From assembly GCF_012650175.1 (NCBI RefSeq), contig NZ_JAAILI010000080.1, positions 1 to 64,000 on the forward strand: a stretch of DNA of 64,000 bases, read 5' to 3'. Below, piece after piece: positions 33,045 to 41,737 of this stretch. The first letter of the stretch is position 1. Each line of letters opens with the position of its first letter. Origin of the DNA: Sphingomonas sp. S2M10. GTDB taxonomy: Bacteria > Pseudomonadota > Alphaproteobacteria > Sphingomonadales > Sphingomonadaceae. The position numbers and the translations under genes are program-made. The notes beneath the pieces were generated by a model, which had not been told where the DNA came from, searched no databases, and worked only from the letters and a program-made list of their open reading frames with translations.

Positions 33045-35408
33045 TCACGCACGGACGCGGGTCGTTTCGTTACCGTTTCGCGACACTATCATCCGGGCTT
33101 CCTGCACCGGCAGCGGCCGACCGAAGTAATAGCCCTGCGCACGCGTGCACCCGAGCGCCTGGACCATCTCGTGCTCCTGCTCGGTTTCCACCCCTTCGGC
33201 GGTGGTCGCCATGCCCAGGCTTTCAGCGAGCGCAACCACCGCCCGGATGATCGCGATTGCCTCGCGCGTGCCCCGCGCGGCGTTCTGGACGAAGCTGCGG
33301 TCGATCTTGATCGCGTTGAAGCGGGTATGGGCGAGATAGCCGAGCGACGAATAGCCGGTGCCGAAATCGTCGAGGCTGAGGCGGACGCCGAGATCGAGGA
33401 TCTGCTCAAGCACGCTCACCGCCCCGGTGCCTTCGCGCAGGAAGACGCTTTCGGTCACTTCCAGTTCGAGCCGGTCGGCGGGCAGGCCGGAGGCGGCGAG
33501 CGCCTGGGCCACGAGCGTGGCGAAGCTGGGGTTGTGAAGCTGCTCGGAGCTGACGTTGATCGCGACACGGGCGGGAACCTCCCAGCGCGCGGCTTCGTGG
33601 CAAGCGGTGCGCAGCACCCATTCGCCGATCGCGCCGATCAGCCGTGCCTCTTCCGCCAGCGGGATGAACTTGGAGGGCGGGATGCTGCCGAGTTCGGGAT
33701 GGGTCCAGCGGAGCAGCGCCTCGAAGCCGAGCAGACCGCCCGTGCGGGCGTTGACCACCGGCTGATAGGCCAGCTGCATCTGGCCCTTCTCCACCGCGGC
33801 GCGCAGGGCGATCTCCAGCACGCGGCGCTCCTCGGCGGCGACGTGAAGCTGGGGCTCATAGGCGTGGAACACGCCGCCGCCTTTGTCCTTGGAGCGATAC
33901 AGCGCGAGATCGGCCGAGCGGACCAGCGTCTCGGCGGTGCGGCCGTCGCGCGGCGCCAGCGCCAGGCCGACCGAAGCGCCGATGTAGAGGGTGTGCTGGT
34001 CCAGCTCATAGGGCCGCGAGATCGTGTCGATGATCGATTGGGCGAGCGCCTCCACGCGTGCGGTGTCGCGCGCGTCGCGGACCACGACGGCGAATTCGTC
34101 GCCCCCGAGGCGGCCGATCATCTCGGTCTCGCTGACCAGCCCGCGCAGGCGGCGCGCGACCCGCTGCAACAGGCGATCGCCGACCGGGTGGCCCAGCGTG
34201 TCGTTGACCGCCTTGAAGCGATCGAGATCGATCATCATGAAGGCGCAGCGCGCGCCCCATTTGTCCGCCTCCGCCATCGCGCTGGCCAGCGCCTCGTTGA
34301 TGTGCAGGCGGTTGGGCAGGCCGGTCAGCGTGTCGAACCGGGCCATGCGGTAGATCTGCTCGGTCGCCCGGCGTTGCTCGGTCACGTCCGAGCTGACGCC
34401 GCGAAACCCGGCAAAGGCGCCGCGCTCATCGAACTTGGGGCTGGCGGACATTTGCCACCAGCGTCGGTCGCCCTCGACGTCGATCGGGATCGAGAGGTCG
34501 GCGAAGGGCTCGCGGCGTTTCAGCTTCTCGGCGAGATCATGGAGTTCGGCGGTGAACTGCCCGCTCTCCCAGCCGGCGCCGGCGAGCAGCTGGAGGAAAG
34601 GCATGCCGCCGAGCATGCCGGGGTCGAGCCCCAGTGATGCCGCGAGGCGGGGGCTGGCGCGGACGACGCGGCGCTGGGCGTCCAGTTCCCACAGCCAGTC
34701 CGATCCGGCGTCCTCGAACTCGCGGAGCAGCAGGCTGACCGTCTGGTCGCGTTCGGCCAGCGCGATCTGGTTGGCACGCAGCAGCACCAGCGCGCGGGCG
34801 CTGCTGAAGCTTGCGACGGCGACCAGCAGCACCAGAAAGGCGGCGGCAACGGCGAGGAAGGGGGCGCCTACCAGGACCAGCGTGGCGATGGAGGCGCTGC
34901 CCAGCATGGCGATGAAGGTGAGGCTGGCGAGCGGCAGCGCACCCATCGTCATCGCCGAGGCGATGACGACGATCGTCGTGGCCGCCCACAGATCCAGGCT
35001 GGCCCGCGCGGTGGCGACCGCACCGAAGGCGAGCGGCAGGATGATCCAGGCGAGCCCCATGACCACGCCCTCGGTCGCGGTGCGGCGGATCTCGGCCAGC
35101 GTCGCGGTGAGCACGTCCCGGTCCTGCCAGCCGAGGCGGCGCAGCGTCACCCAGAGCGCGGCGCCCAGCGTCAATGCCATCCAGCAGAAGAGCATGGTGT
35201 GGGATGCCAGCGGGGCAAGCGCCAGTGCGGCCAGCGCGGCGGCACCGACATGGGCCGAGAAGAACAGCAGGGCGGTGCGCCGCCCCGCCTCGAGCTGCGC
35301 GGCGCGCATGCGCGGCCAGTCGATCGCATCGCCGGGGTCACTCAGCCCGAGCAGCGCCCGCGTATCGACTCGCGGCTTCATCAACGGGGTCGTGGAAGAG
35401 CTGCTCAC
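33045..35408 (-). CDS. Membrane GGDEF/EAL cyclic-di-GMP protein with PAS domain
   Basis: This 787-residue protein has about five N-terminal membrane helices (residues 45-210), a PAS domain (about 225-335; DWLWELDAQRRVVRASPRLA), GGDEF (about 345-505) and EAL (about 525-775). The cyclase signature GGDEF is intact, but the inhibitory I-site position reads SETE in place of RxxD. In the phosphodiesterase domain FEALLRW, INVSSEQLHNP, DDFGTGYSSL and AEGVETEQE are all present, so it is probably catalytic. The net activity cannot be told. The start is a GTG at 35408; an ATG at 35381 (MKPRVDTRALLG) is an alternative. Confidence 0.9.
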   Translation of the reverse strand: MSSSSTTPLMKPRVDTRALLGLSDPGDAIDWPRMRAAQLEAGRRTALLFFSAHVGAAALAALALAPLASHTMLFCWMALTLGAALWVTLRRLGWQDRDVLTATLAEIRRTATEGVVMGLAWIILPLAFGAVATARASLDLWAATTIVVIASAMTMGALPLASLTFIAMLGSASIATLVLVGAPFLAVAAAFLVLLVAVASFSSARALVLLRANQIALAERDQTVSLLLREFEDAGSDWLWELDAQRRVVRASPRLAASLGLDPGMLGGMPFLQLLAGAGWESGQFTAELHDLAEKLKRREPFADLSIPIDVEGDRRWWQMSASPKFDERGAFAGFRGVSSDVTEQRRATEQIYRMARFDTLTGLPNRLHINEALASAMAEADKWGARCAFMMIDLDRFKAVNDTLGHPVGDRLLQRVARRLRGLVSETEMIGRLGGDEFAVVVRDARDTARVEALAQSIIDTISRPYELDQHTLYIGASVGLALAPRDGRTAETLVRSADLALYRSKDKGGGVFHAYEPQLHVAAEERRVLEIALRAAVEKGQMQLAYQPVVNARTGGLLGFEALLRWTHPELGSIPPSKFIPLAEEARLIGAIGEWVLRTACHEAARWEVPARVAINVSSEQLHNPSFATLVAQALAASGLPADRLELEVTESVFLREGTGAVSVLEQILDLGVRLSLDDFGTGYSSLGYLAHTRFNAIKIDRSFVQNAARGTREAIAIIRAVVALAESLGMATTAEGVETEQEHEMVQALGCTRAQGYYFGRPLPVQEARMIVSRNGNETTRVRA

Positions 35409-35489
35409 CCCGGCTTCATAGCGGGAGCTGGTTAGCGAGAGGTTAGGGTGATGCGAAAATGGAGGTGAATAGGTCCATTATCGCGGCAC

Positions 35490-35541
35490 GCCCCCCATTT
35501 TTGAGGGGGGCGGGGCATCCGGCCGGGCGCGGGGCCCGGCC
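35490..35541 (-). terminator. Hairpins after the fatty acyl-AMP ligase gene
   Basis: GCCCCCCATTTTTGAGGGGGGC (35490-35511) and GGCCGGG/CCCGGCC (35521-35541) form two strong stems within 60 bases of the stop. Neither has a good T-run, so termination is likely but not certain. Confidence 0.45.
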
Positions 35542-35550
35542 GAAAACCTG

Positions 35551-37329
35551 TCAGGCGGCGATCGCGTAGGGCTTGATCTCGCCGTTCAGATAGAGGTTGC
35601 GCGCCTTGGCGCGGCTGAGCTTGCCCGAGCTGGTGCGCGGCAGCGTGCGGGGCGGGACGAGTTCGACCACGCAGTTCATGCCCGTGACCGAGCGGACGCG
35701 CTCACGGATCTCGTCGCGCAGCCGCAGCCGCTCCTGCTCGTCCGAGGTACGGCACTGGACCAGCACCGCCGGGGTTTCCTCGCCGCCGGGGGTGGTGATC
35801 GCGAAGGCGGCGATGTCGCCCTGCTTGAAGCCGGGCAGCTGCTCCACCGCCCATTCGATGTCCTGCGGCCAGTGGTTCTTGCCGTTGACGATGATCATGT
35901 CCTTGGCGCGGCCGACGATGTAGATATAGCCGTCCGACATATAGCCCATGTCGCCGGTATCCAGCCAGCCATCGGCCATGCACGCCTCGGTGGCCGCGTC
36001 GTCGCGGAAATAGCCGACCATCACCGACGGGCCCTTGCACCAGACCTTGCCGATCGCCTTTTCGGGAAGCGGCGTGCCGTCTTCCTCGCGAACCTCGATC
36101 GCCATGTCGCGCACCGGCTTGCCGCAGTTGACGACCGCGCGGTAGCGCTGCGGGCGATCGGCGCGGGCGGTGCCGCCGGAGAGCTGGGTCTCCTCGACCA
36201 GCTCGACGACGATGCCTTCGCCCGGCGGCATGATCGAGACCGCCAGCGTCGCCTCGGCCAGGCCGTAGCTCGGCATAAAGGCGGTCGCCTTGAAGCCGGC
36301 ATCGGCGAAGGCGTCGACGAAGCGCTGCATCACGTCCGGGCGGATCATGTCGGCGCCGTTGCCGGCGATGCGCCAGCGGGCGAGATCGAAGCGGTCGCTC
36401 GCCTTGGTCTGGCTCGACATGCGGCGCGCGCAGATATCGTAGCCGAAGGTCGGCGAATAGGAGATGCTGTTGCCTTCGTTGCGGCTGATCAGGTCCAGCC
36501 AGGCCAGCGGGCGCCGGGCGAAATCCTCGGTCTTCATGTAATCGGTCGAGACCTGGTTCGCGATCGGCGACAGGAAGCAGCCGACCAGCCCCATGTCATG
36601 GTACCAGGGCAGCCAGGAAATGCAGCGATCGGCGTCGACCAGCTCCATCCCGTGGCTGTGCGCCGCGAGATTGTTGAGCAGCGCGTGGTGGGTGATCGCG
36701 ACGCCGTGCGGGAAGCGCGTCGAGCCGCTGGAATATTGCAGGTACGCGATGTCGTCCGGCTTGGCCTGCGGCAGCGGCGCCTCGGGTGCCGGATTGGCCG
36801 AGAAGGCGGTCCAGTCGGTCGCGGCAACCTCGGTCAGCCGCGCGGCCTCGGCGCACATGCTGCCGATTTCGGGCGGATAGATCAGCAGGCTGGGGTCGCA
36901 GCTTTCCAGCTGGACGCGGAGCTGATCGATATAGGACTGCGCGCCGCCGAAGCTGGTCGGCAGCGGCAGCGGCACCGGCCAGGCGCCCGCATAGATCACG
37001 CCGAAGAACAGCGACGCGAATTCCGGGCCGGTCTCCGCGATCAGCGCGATGCGATCCTCCGGCTGCACGCCGGCGGCGATCAGGCGGCGTGCCTGGTCGA
37101 GCGCGTCGGCGCGCAGTTCGGCGAAGCGATAGGGCCGCACCAGCTTGCCCCGCGCGTCGTGGAAGTTCAGTCCGCGCGCACCCTGCGCCGCGTAATCGAG
37201 CGCACCGCCCAGCGTTTCGAAGTCAGCGAAACGGCGCGGGAGACGGTCTTGCGTGGGCGTGGGCGTAAGCGCTGCCATATCCACTGTTTCGAGCGATCCC
37301 GTTTCGTCCAATACCATTCTTTTTCTCAT
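35551..37329 (-). CDS. Fatty acyl-AMP ligase (FAAL family)
   Basis: This 592-residue adenylating enzyme activates fatty acids as acyl-AMP, usually for loading on an acyl-carrier protein. Core motifs are YLQYSSGSTRFPHGVAITH (A3, about 206-224), SWLPWYHDMGLVG (about 248-260), MPSYGLAEATL (A5), DGWLDTGDMGYM (A7, about 449-460) and GRAKDMIIVNGKNHWPQDIE (A8, FAAL-type). The C-terminal PRTSSGKLSRAKA holds the expected catalytic Lys. Start ATG 37329 follows CAGGGGC; 37317 and 37365 are alternatives. It is divergent from recX. No polyketide synthase, carrier protein or lipid gene is adjacent, so the acceptor is unknown. Confidence 0.88.
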   Translation of the reverse strand: MRKRMVLDETGSLETVDMAALTPTPTQDRLPRRFADFETLGGALDYAAQGARGLNFHDARGKLVRPYRFAELRADALDQARRLIAAGVQPEDRIALIAETGPEFASLFFGVIYAGAWPVPLPLPTSFGGAQSYIDQLRVQLESCDPSLLIYPPEIGSMCAEAARLTEVAATDWTAFSANPAPEAPLPQAKPDDIAYLQYSSGSTRFPHGVAITHHALLNNLAAHSHGMELVDADRCISWLPWYHDMGLVGCFLSPIANQVSTDYMKTEDFARRPLAWLDLISRNEGNSISYSPTFGYDICARRMSSQTKASDRFDLARWRIAGNGADMIRPDVMQRFVDAFADAGFKATAFMPSYGLAEATLAVSIMPPGEGIVVELVEETQLSGGTARADRPQRYRAVVNCGKPVRDMAIEVREEDGTPLPEKAIGKVWCKGPSVMVGYFRDDAATEACMADGWLDTGDMGYMSDGYIYIVGRAKDMIIVNGKNHWPQDIEWAVEQLPGFKQGDIAAFAITTPGGEETPAVLVQCRTSDEQERLRLRDEIRERVRSVTGMNCVVELVPPRTLPRTSSGKLSRAKARNLYLNGEIKPYAIAA

Positions 37330-37401
37330 GCCCCTGTGAGGTAGCAGGTCGTTGTGCCCCCACAACGCAATTTTTCCATATGCGCTCTGCTACGCAGTAT
37401 C

Positions 37402-37416
37402 GTTCAAAATCGGTTG
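37402..37416 (+). promoter_or_regulatory. Possible LexA box GTTCAAAATCGGTTG before recX
   Basis: It differs by one base from GTTC-N7-GTTC and lies 23 bases before the recX ATG at 37440. recX is SOS-regulated in several bacteria, which supports the site, but the mismatch keeps confidence low. Confidence 0.35.
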
Positions 37417-37439
37417 GCAGTGTGGCACAATCAAGGCGC

Positions 37440-37982
37440 ATGCCCGAACCGTCCCGTTCCAAGCCACCGCTCGTCGCCGCCGATCTCGATCGGCTGGCGC
37501 TGCGCTATGTCGAGCGCTTCGCCACCACACGCGCGCGCCTCGCTGCCTATCTCGCCCGCAAGCTGCGCGAGCGGGGCTGGGAAGGGGAGAGTGCGCCCGA
37601 TCCCATGGCCGTCGCCGAACGCATGGCGGCACGTGGCTATGTCGACGATCGCGGCTTTGCCGAAGCGCGGGTGCGATCGATGGGGCGCCGGGGGCTGGGC
37701 GCGCGACGCGTCGAGATGGCGTTGCGCCATGACGGCATCGACGCGGCGGACAGCGCCGCGATGGCCGAGACGATCGAGGCCGACGCGTTCAAAAACGCGC
37801 TCATTTTCGCGCGTCGCCGCCGATTCGGACCTTTCGCCGCTTCGGCACCGGATCGCGATCTTCGCAAAAAGCAAGTCGCCGCATTTTTACGGGCGGGCCA
37901 TCCGCCTGAGATTGTGCATAGAATATTGCAGATGCAACCTGGAGAGGAGCCGGATGACCTGCCCGCGGCGGGACATTCCTAA
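37440..37982 (+). CDS. recX: RecX-family regulator of RecA
   Basis: A 180-residue cytoplasmic protein of three-helix RecX repeats, which caps or inhibits RecA filaments. The first repeat is DLDRLALRYVERFATTRARLAAYLARKLRERGW (about 14-46), the second carries MAARGYVDDRGFAEARVRSMGRRGLGARRVEMAL (about 60-93), with the family-typical YVDD and GxxxI/V-like motifs. The start ATG 37440 is preceded by CAAGGCGC; upstream in-frame codons to 37380 are not conserved in type. It is not next to recA here. Confidence 0.82.
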   Translation: MPEPSRSKPPLVAADLDRLALRYVERFATTRARLAAYLARKLRERGWEGESAPDPMAVAERMAARGYVDDRGFAEARVRSMGRRGLGARRVEMALRHDGIDAADSAAMAETIEADAFKNALIFARRRRFGPFAASAPDRDLRKKQVAAFLRAGHPPEIVHRILQMQPGEEPDDLPAAGHS

Positions 37983-38048
37983 TCGCACAAAGCGATTCCC
38001 CTCTACGGTAATGCTGTGTTAATGTTGCTGGCTTGGGGGATAACGATA

Positions 38049-38633
38049 ATGCGTGCTGAGCAACAGCTAGCGTCTGAACACTATCCGATCGCGTCCGAAG
38101 GTGAGGCTCGGTTCGACGGCGATTCCGCCATGGACGAACGGCTGTATCGTGGCGTCATCAAATGGTTCGATGTGACGCGTGGTTTCGGATTTCTGGTCGC
38201 GGACGATCCTAGCGTCGGCGATATTCTGATCCATTTCTCGGTCCTGCAGGACCATGGCCGGCGCAGCGTTCCGGAAGGGGCGCGGATCGAGTGCGTGGCG
38301 GTGCAGCGGCAGCGGGGGCTGCAGGCAAAGTCCGTCCTGTCGATCGACCTCACCACCGCCGTGGAGCCGGTGAAGCGTCCGACCGAGCGGGTGGAGCGGC
38401 TGAAGCTGATCGGCGAGGCCGGGCCGTTCGAACCGGTGTCGGTCAAATGGTTCAACCGCCTGAAGGGCTACGGCTTTCTGGTGCGCACCAGCGATACCGC
38501 CGATGTCTTCGTCCATATGGAGACGCTTCGCCGCGCCGCGGTGGAGGAGGTGGAGCCCGGCCAGCCGCTGCGCGCGCGCATCGTCGATGGCGAGAAGGGC
38601 CCCTTGGCGGTCGCGGTCGAACGGCCGCTCTGA
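38049..38633 (+). CDS. Twin cold-shock-domain protein
   Basis: The 194-residue protein has two cold-shock domains. The first, about residues 33-98, has KWFDVTRGFGFL (RNP1) and DILIHFSVL (RNP2). The second, about 128-190, has KWFNRLKGYGFL and DVFVHMETL. Each binds single-stranded nucleic acid; twin-CSD proteins in alphaproteobacteria act as RNA chaperones or stationary-phase regulators. Start ATG 38049 follows GGGGGATAACGATA; two in-frame ATGs lie 27 and 33 bases upstream. Confidence 0.87.
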   Translation: MRAEQQLASEHYPIASEGEARFDGDSAMDERLYRGVIKWFDVTRGFGFLVADDPSVGDILIHFSVLQDHGRRSVPEGARIECVAVQRQRGLQAKSVLSIDLTTAVEPVKRPTERVERLKLIGEAGPFEPVSVKWFNRLKGYGFLVRTSDTADVFVHMETLRRAAVEEVEPGQPLRARIVDGEKGPLAVAVERPL

Positions 38634-38714
38634 GCGGCGGGCGCCGGGCGGCATTTTCGCTGCCCGCATCGGAACAGTTGCCGAGCGACGCGCTTGGCGG
38701 TATCGGGCACGGCC

Positions 38715-39107
38715 ATGGGACTTCCTTTTCCGATCTTCACCTGGTGGAACGGCGCCACGTTCGGCACTCGCATGGGACTGCGCGGCAAGAAGCGCATCGG
38801 CGAGGACTCGCTCGGTAACCTCTATTTCGAGGGCGGGCGCGATCCCAACGGCATTCCGCGCCGCTGGGTGATCTACAAGGGGTCCAACGACGCCAGCCGC
38901 ATTCCGCCGGAATGGTTCAGCTGGCTGCACCACCAGATCGACGGCGCGCCCGACGAATCGCTGCCGCCGGTGCGGGTGTGGGAAAAGCCCGCCGAGCCGA
39001 ACCTGACCGGCACCGAACTGGCCTATCGTCCGCCGGGTGCGCTCGAAAAGGGCGCGCGCCGCGTGAAGGCCACCGGCGATTACGAGGCGTGGACGCCCGA
39101 CGCATGA
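38715..39107 (+). CDS. NADH:ubiquinone oxidoreductase subunit NDUFA12 family
   Basis: This 130-residue protein is homologous to the mitochondrial complex I accessory subunit NDUFA12 (B17.2), found among bacteria only in alphaproteobacteria and binding the matrix arm. FTWWNGATFGTRMGLRG (about 8-24), GNLYFEGG, PRRWVIYKGSNDASRIPPEWFSWLHH (about 47-72) and the YRPPGA-like tail are characteristic. The ATG at 38715 starts MGLPFPIFTWW; a TTG at 38694 would add seven residues. Its stop overlaps the next start by 4 bases, so the two are coupled. Confidence 0.92.
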   Translation: MGLPFPIFTWWNGATFGTRMGLRGKKRIGEDSLGNLYFEGGRDPNGIPRRWVIYKGSNDASRIPPEWFSWLHHQIDGAPDESLPPVRVWEKPAEPNLTGTELAYRPPGALEKGARRVKATGDYEAWTPDA

Positions 39108-39742
39108 GGGCTGCGGCGGCGCTGCTCGCGCTCGCGCTGGCCGGTTGTTCGGGTAGCGGGGGCGGCAACGCTGCCGGCGGCGACAATGCCGGGGACGAGC
39201 TGGTGATCACCGGCGCCAACGAGGCGCAGGGTGTCGATACCGTCTCCGTCGGTCCGGATGCCGCCACCGTCGACGCTGCGGCGACCCCGATGCGCGAGCG
39301 CGTCGCGGTGCTGGGCGTGCTCAACAAGCGCAACGGCGTGGAGCGCGAGATCACCCTCAAGCCCGGCCAGGCAGCCCGCATCGACGGGCAGGTGACCGTC
39401 CGCCTGCGCGCCTGCGAACGCACGGCTCCCTGGGAGCAGGACCGGCTGACCGGCGCCTTCGTGCAGATGGACGTGCGCCGCGAGGACCGGCGCTGGCACC
39501 GCGTCTTTTCCGGCTGGCTCTACAAGGAACAGCCGGCGCTAAACGTCGTCCAGCAGCCGATCTACGACGTCTGGCCCAAGAGCTGCGCGATGACCTTCCG
39601 CGAGAGCGGGCCGGATACGGTCCCGGCCTCCTCGCCCGGCGCATCGAGCGCGAAGAGATCGCCCGAGGCCGAGGACGGCAATGCAGTCGCCCCGGTGGAC
39701 CCGGTGGAATCGCCCAGCGCCGCGGCAAGCAACGCGACATAG
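39104..39742 (+). CDS. DUF2155-family lipoprotein
   Basis: The 212-residue protein begins MRAAAALLALALAGCSG, a signal peptide with lipobox LAGC (Cys about 15). A low-complexity Gly/Asp/Ala linker is followed by the DUF2155 core (about 65-168): VLGVLNKRNGVEREITLKPG, VRLRACERTAPWEQ, FVQMDV, WHRVFSGWLYKEQPALNVVQ and YDVWPKSCAMTF. The two Cys in RACER and KSCAM probably pair. The tail after about residue 170 is Ser/Pro/Ala-rich. NDUFA12-DUF2155-aat is a familiar alphaproteobacterial neighbourhood. The last 181 bases overlap the 3' end of aat on the other strand. Confidence 0.85.
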   Translation: MRAAAALLALALAGCSGSGGGNAAGGDNAGDELVITGANEAQGVDTVSVGPDAATVDAAATPMRERVAVLGVLNKRNGVEREITLKPGQAARIDGQVTVRLRACERTAPWEQDRLTGAFVQMDVRREDRRWHRVFSGWLYKEQPALNVVQQPIYDVWPKSCAMTFRESGPDTVPASSPGASSAKRSPEAEDGNAVAPVDPVESPSAAASNAT

Positions 39743-40308
39743 TCGTCGCGCGGGATCTCGATCGCGCCCAGCGAGGCGAGGTGATCGGTGATGAACTGGC
39801 AGTCGAGCAGGCGGAAGCCACCCGCCTGCAGCCGCGCGACAAGATGGACGAGCGCCACCTTCGAGGCATCGCGGACGCGGGTGACCATGGATTCCCCGAA
39901 AAAGGCGCGGCCCAGCGCCAATCCATAGAGCCCGCCGGCAAGCCGATCCCCGTCCCAGCATTCGATCGAATGGGCATGGCCGCGGTGGTGCAGCTGGATG
40001 AAGGCGCGTTCGATCACGCCGTTGATCCACGTGTCCGGCCGGTCCTGCGCGGACTCCGCGCAGAGCCGGATCATCGCGGGGAAATCGCGGTTCACGGTAA
40101 CGCGGAAGCGATCCGACAGCACCACCTTGCGCAGCGACCGGGAGAGGTGGAAGCCGTCGAGCGGCAGCACGCCGCGCAGCTTGGGCTCCACCCAATAGAC
40201 CGAGCCTGCGTCGCGCGCATCGGCCATCGGAAAGACGCCCATGGCATAGGCGCGCAGGATCAGTGCGGGATCGAGTTCCTTGGGCGGCTGGCGGCGATGC
40301 GCCACCAT
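39562..40308 (-). CDS. aat: Leucyl/phenylalanyl-tRNA-protein transferase
   Basis: The 248-residue enzyme adds Leu or Phe from tRNA to proteins with N-terminal Arg or Lys, feeding the ClpAPS N-degron pathway. Signatures: RAYAMGVFPMAD (about 20-31), YWVEPKLRGVLPLDGFHLSRSLRK (about 37-60), TWINGVIERAFIQLHHRGHAHSIECWDG (about 92-119), LAGGLYGLALGRAFFGESM (about 121-139), and LLDCQFITDHLASLGAIEIPR (about 166-186). It ends in the usual LSRKVIAQLLGQTS. The ATG overlaps the stop of the ParA-like gene (TGATG), so it is coupled to it. Its last 181 bases lie opposite the DUF2155 gene. Confidence 0.94.
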   Translation of the reverse strand: MVAHRRQPPKELDPALILRAYAMGVFPMADARDAGSVYWVEPKLRGVLPLDGFHLSRSLRKVVLSDRFRVTVNRDFPAMIRLCAESAQDRPDTWINGVIERAFIQLHHRGHAHSIECWDGDRLAGGLYGLALGRAFFGESMVTRVRDASKVALVHLVARLQAGGFRLLDCQFITDHLASLGAIEIPRDDYVALLAAALGDSTGSTGATALPSSASGDLFALDAPGEEAGTVSGPLSRKVIAQLLGQTS

Positions 40309-41048
40309 CAGCGATGGCGCTCGGCAAGCGCGCGCTCGATCGCTTGCCACAGATCGTTGAAGGCGCGCGCGCCCGCGCTGCGGGGAGCGAAGGCACCGAC
40401 CGGCGCCCGCCGTACCGCGACGGATTCGACGATGCTGGCCATCGGGATCACCGGCCAGTCGGGGTGGCGTTCCAGCGCCTCCACGTGCAGCTTGCGGCGG
40501 CGATCGACCATCGCGTGCACCGGCATCAGCGGCACGCGGGCGCCGCGCTGCGCAAGGTGCGCGGCGACCTCGGCAAAGGCGCGCTGCGACAGCGGCGAGG
40601 GGACGACGGGCACGACGATCAGGTCCGCCGCGCGCATCACCTGCTCGCTCGTCTCGGTGAGGCCGGGCGGGCAATCGAGCAGGATGCGATCGAAATCTTC
40701 GGAGAGGTCGTCCAGCAGCCTGCTCAGCCGCTTCTTCTTGTCGAGCGCGTGGAACAGGTGGTCCAGCGTGCGCAGCGAAGTGTCCGCGGGCAGCAGCGCC
40801 AGCCGATCCACGGCGGTGGTGCGGATCAGCTTCTCGGCGGCGATGTCCTTGGAAAAGATCGCCTGCGCGGGATGGCGCCCGGCCTCGTCCCCGCCGAGCA
40901 GGAAGGTGGAGGCGGCCTGCGGATCGAGGTCCCACAGCAGCGTGCGGCGGGCCGAGCGCATCGCCGAGGCCCAGGCGAGGTTGATCGCCAGGGTGGTTTT
41001 CCCGACGCCGCCCTTCAGGCTGTACACCGCAATCGTCGCCACGCGCAT
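40308..41048 (-). CDS. ParA/MinD-type ATPase
   Basis: A 246-residue deviant Walker-A ATPase: AVYSLKGGVGKTTLAINLAW (about 5-24; signature Lys in KGG and P-loop Lys), A' motif LLWDLDPQAAST (about 38-49), and Walker B RILLDCPPGLTET (about 119-131). Members position plasmids, chromosomes or protein clusters by cycling dimers. No ParB or centromere-like site is nearby, so it is an orphan rather than the chromosome parAB. A ribosome site AGGAGG lies only 2 bases before the ATG at 41048 but 8 bases before a GTG at 41042, so 41042 may be the true start. Confidence 0.86.
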   Translation of the reverse strand: MRVATIAVYSLKGGVGKTTLAINLAWASAMRSARRTLLWDLDPQAASTFLLGGDEAGRHPAQAIFSKDIAAEKLIRTTAVDRLALLPADTSLRTLDHLFHALDKKKRLSRLLDDLSEDFDRILLDCPPGLTETSEQVMRAADLIVVPVVPSPLSQRAFAEVAAHLAQRGARVPLMPVHAMVDRRRKLHVEALERHPDWPVIPMASIVESVAVRRAPVGAFAPRSAGARAFNDLWQAIERALAERHR

Positions 41049-41072
41049 CACCTCCTGCGCCAAGCTGGCATG

Positions 41073-41107
41073 AAAAAAGCCCGGCGGAAATACCCGCCGG
41101 GCTTTGT
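41073..41107 (-). terminator. Terminator of the lipoprotein gene
   Basis: Stem AGCCCGGCGG / CCGCCGGGCT (41078-41103) followed by TTTTTT on the minus strand. It lies between this gene and the ParA-like gene, so the latter needs its own promoter or readthrough. Confidence 0.85.
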
Positions 41108-41127
41108 TTTCGTAACGGAAAGCAGGC

Positions 41128-41517
41128 TTACGCCTTGCAAGTGTGGACCGAGCCGTCGGCCAGCGTGATCTTGGCAGCCTTGGCGTTGCCGTCGATCTTG
41201 TAGCCGCCTTCGGCGGTGAAGGGCTGGCCCGCTTCCGGCGCGTTGAGCAGCGTGGACTTCATCGAATCCTTCTTCTCGCGCAGCGCGGCCATCTTGCCGC
41301 CGGAGAAGAAGTCGACGAACAGCAGGGTGTTGCCCGGCTGGCAGCGGAAGCTCACCGAGCTCTCGATCGACGGCGGGGTTTCCACCGGCGCGGCGTTCGC
41401 AAGCTGCGAAGCCATGGGATCCGGAGCGCGGCTGTCGACCACTTCGGGCTTGTTGTTGCAAGCGGCGAGCGAAAGCAGCGCCGCGGCGGAAAATGCGATC
41501 GGGGAGGGGTTTTTCAT
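41128..41517 (-). CDS. Small lipoprotein with MliC-like C-terminal domain
   Basis: A 129-residue protein with signal MKNPSPIAFSAAALLSLAACNN, a lipobox LAAC at Cys 20. The mature region holds VSFRCQPGNTLLFVDFFSG (about 55-73), KKDSMKSTLLNAPEAG, YKIDGNAKAAKITLADGSVHTCKA, matching the membrane-bound lysozyme-inhibitor type fold with two Cys (about 59 and 127) likely paired. Family members inhibit lysozymes in the envelope. Function is inferred from fold resemblance only. Confidence 0.72.
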   Translation of the reverse strand: MKNPSPIAFSAAALLSLAACNNKPEVVDSRAPDPMASQLANAAPVETPPSIESSVSFRCQPGNTLLFVDFFSGGKMAALREKKDSMKSTLLNAPEAGQPFTAEGGYKIDGNAKAAKITLADGSVHTCKA

Positions 41518-41737
41518 AGCGTGAGGTGCTTTTCCTTAGGCGGTAATCATCGTCAAGCGAAAAGGGGGTATAGAGTCACACGAAATGGTGCGGCGCAACG
41601 GAGCAGACGCAATCCTGCGCGGAACCAGACATGCGCGACAGTCGTGGAGGTTGCAGAGGCGAACGGAAAGGGGGCGTTTACCGTGCTTGACCCGAAGCGC
41701 GCAGCTGGGCGAAGGAGGACGGCCGAGGAGAGTGTGC

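Noticed and set aside
40308..41048. Chromosome partition parA
   Set aside because: No parB next to it and no parS-like site; treated as an orphan ParA/MinD-type ATPase.
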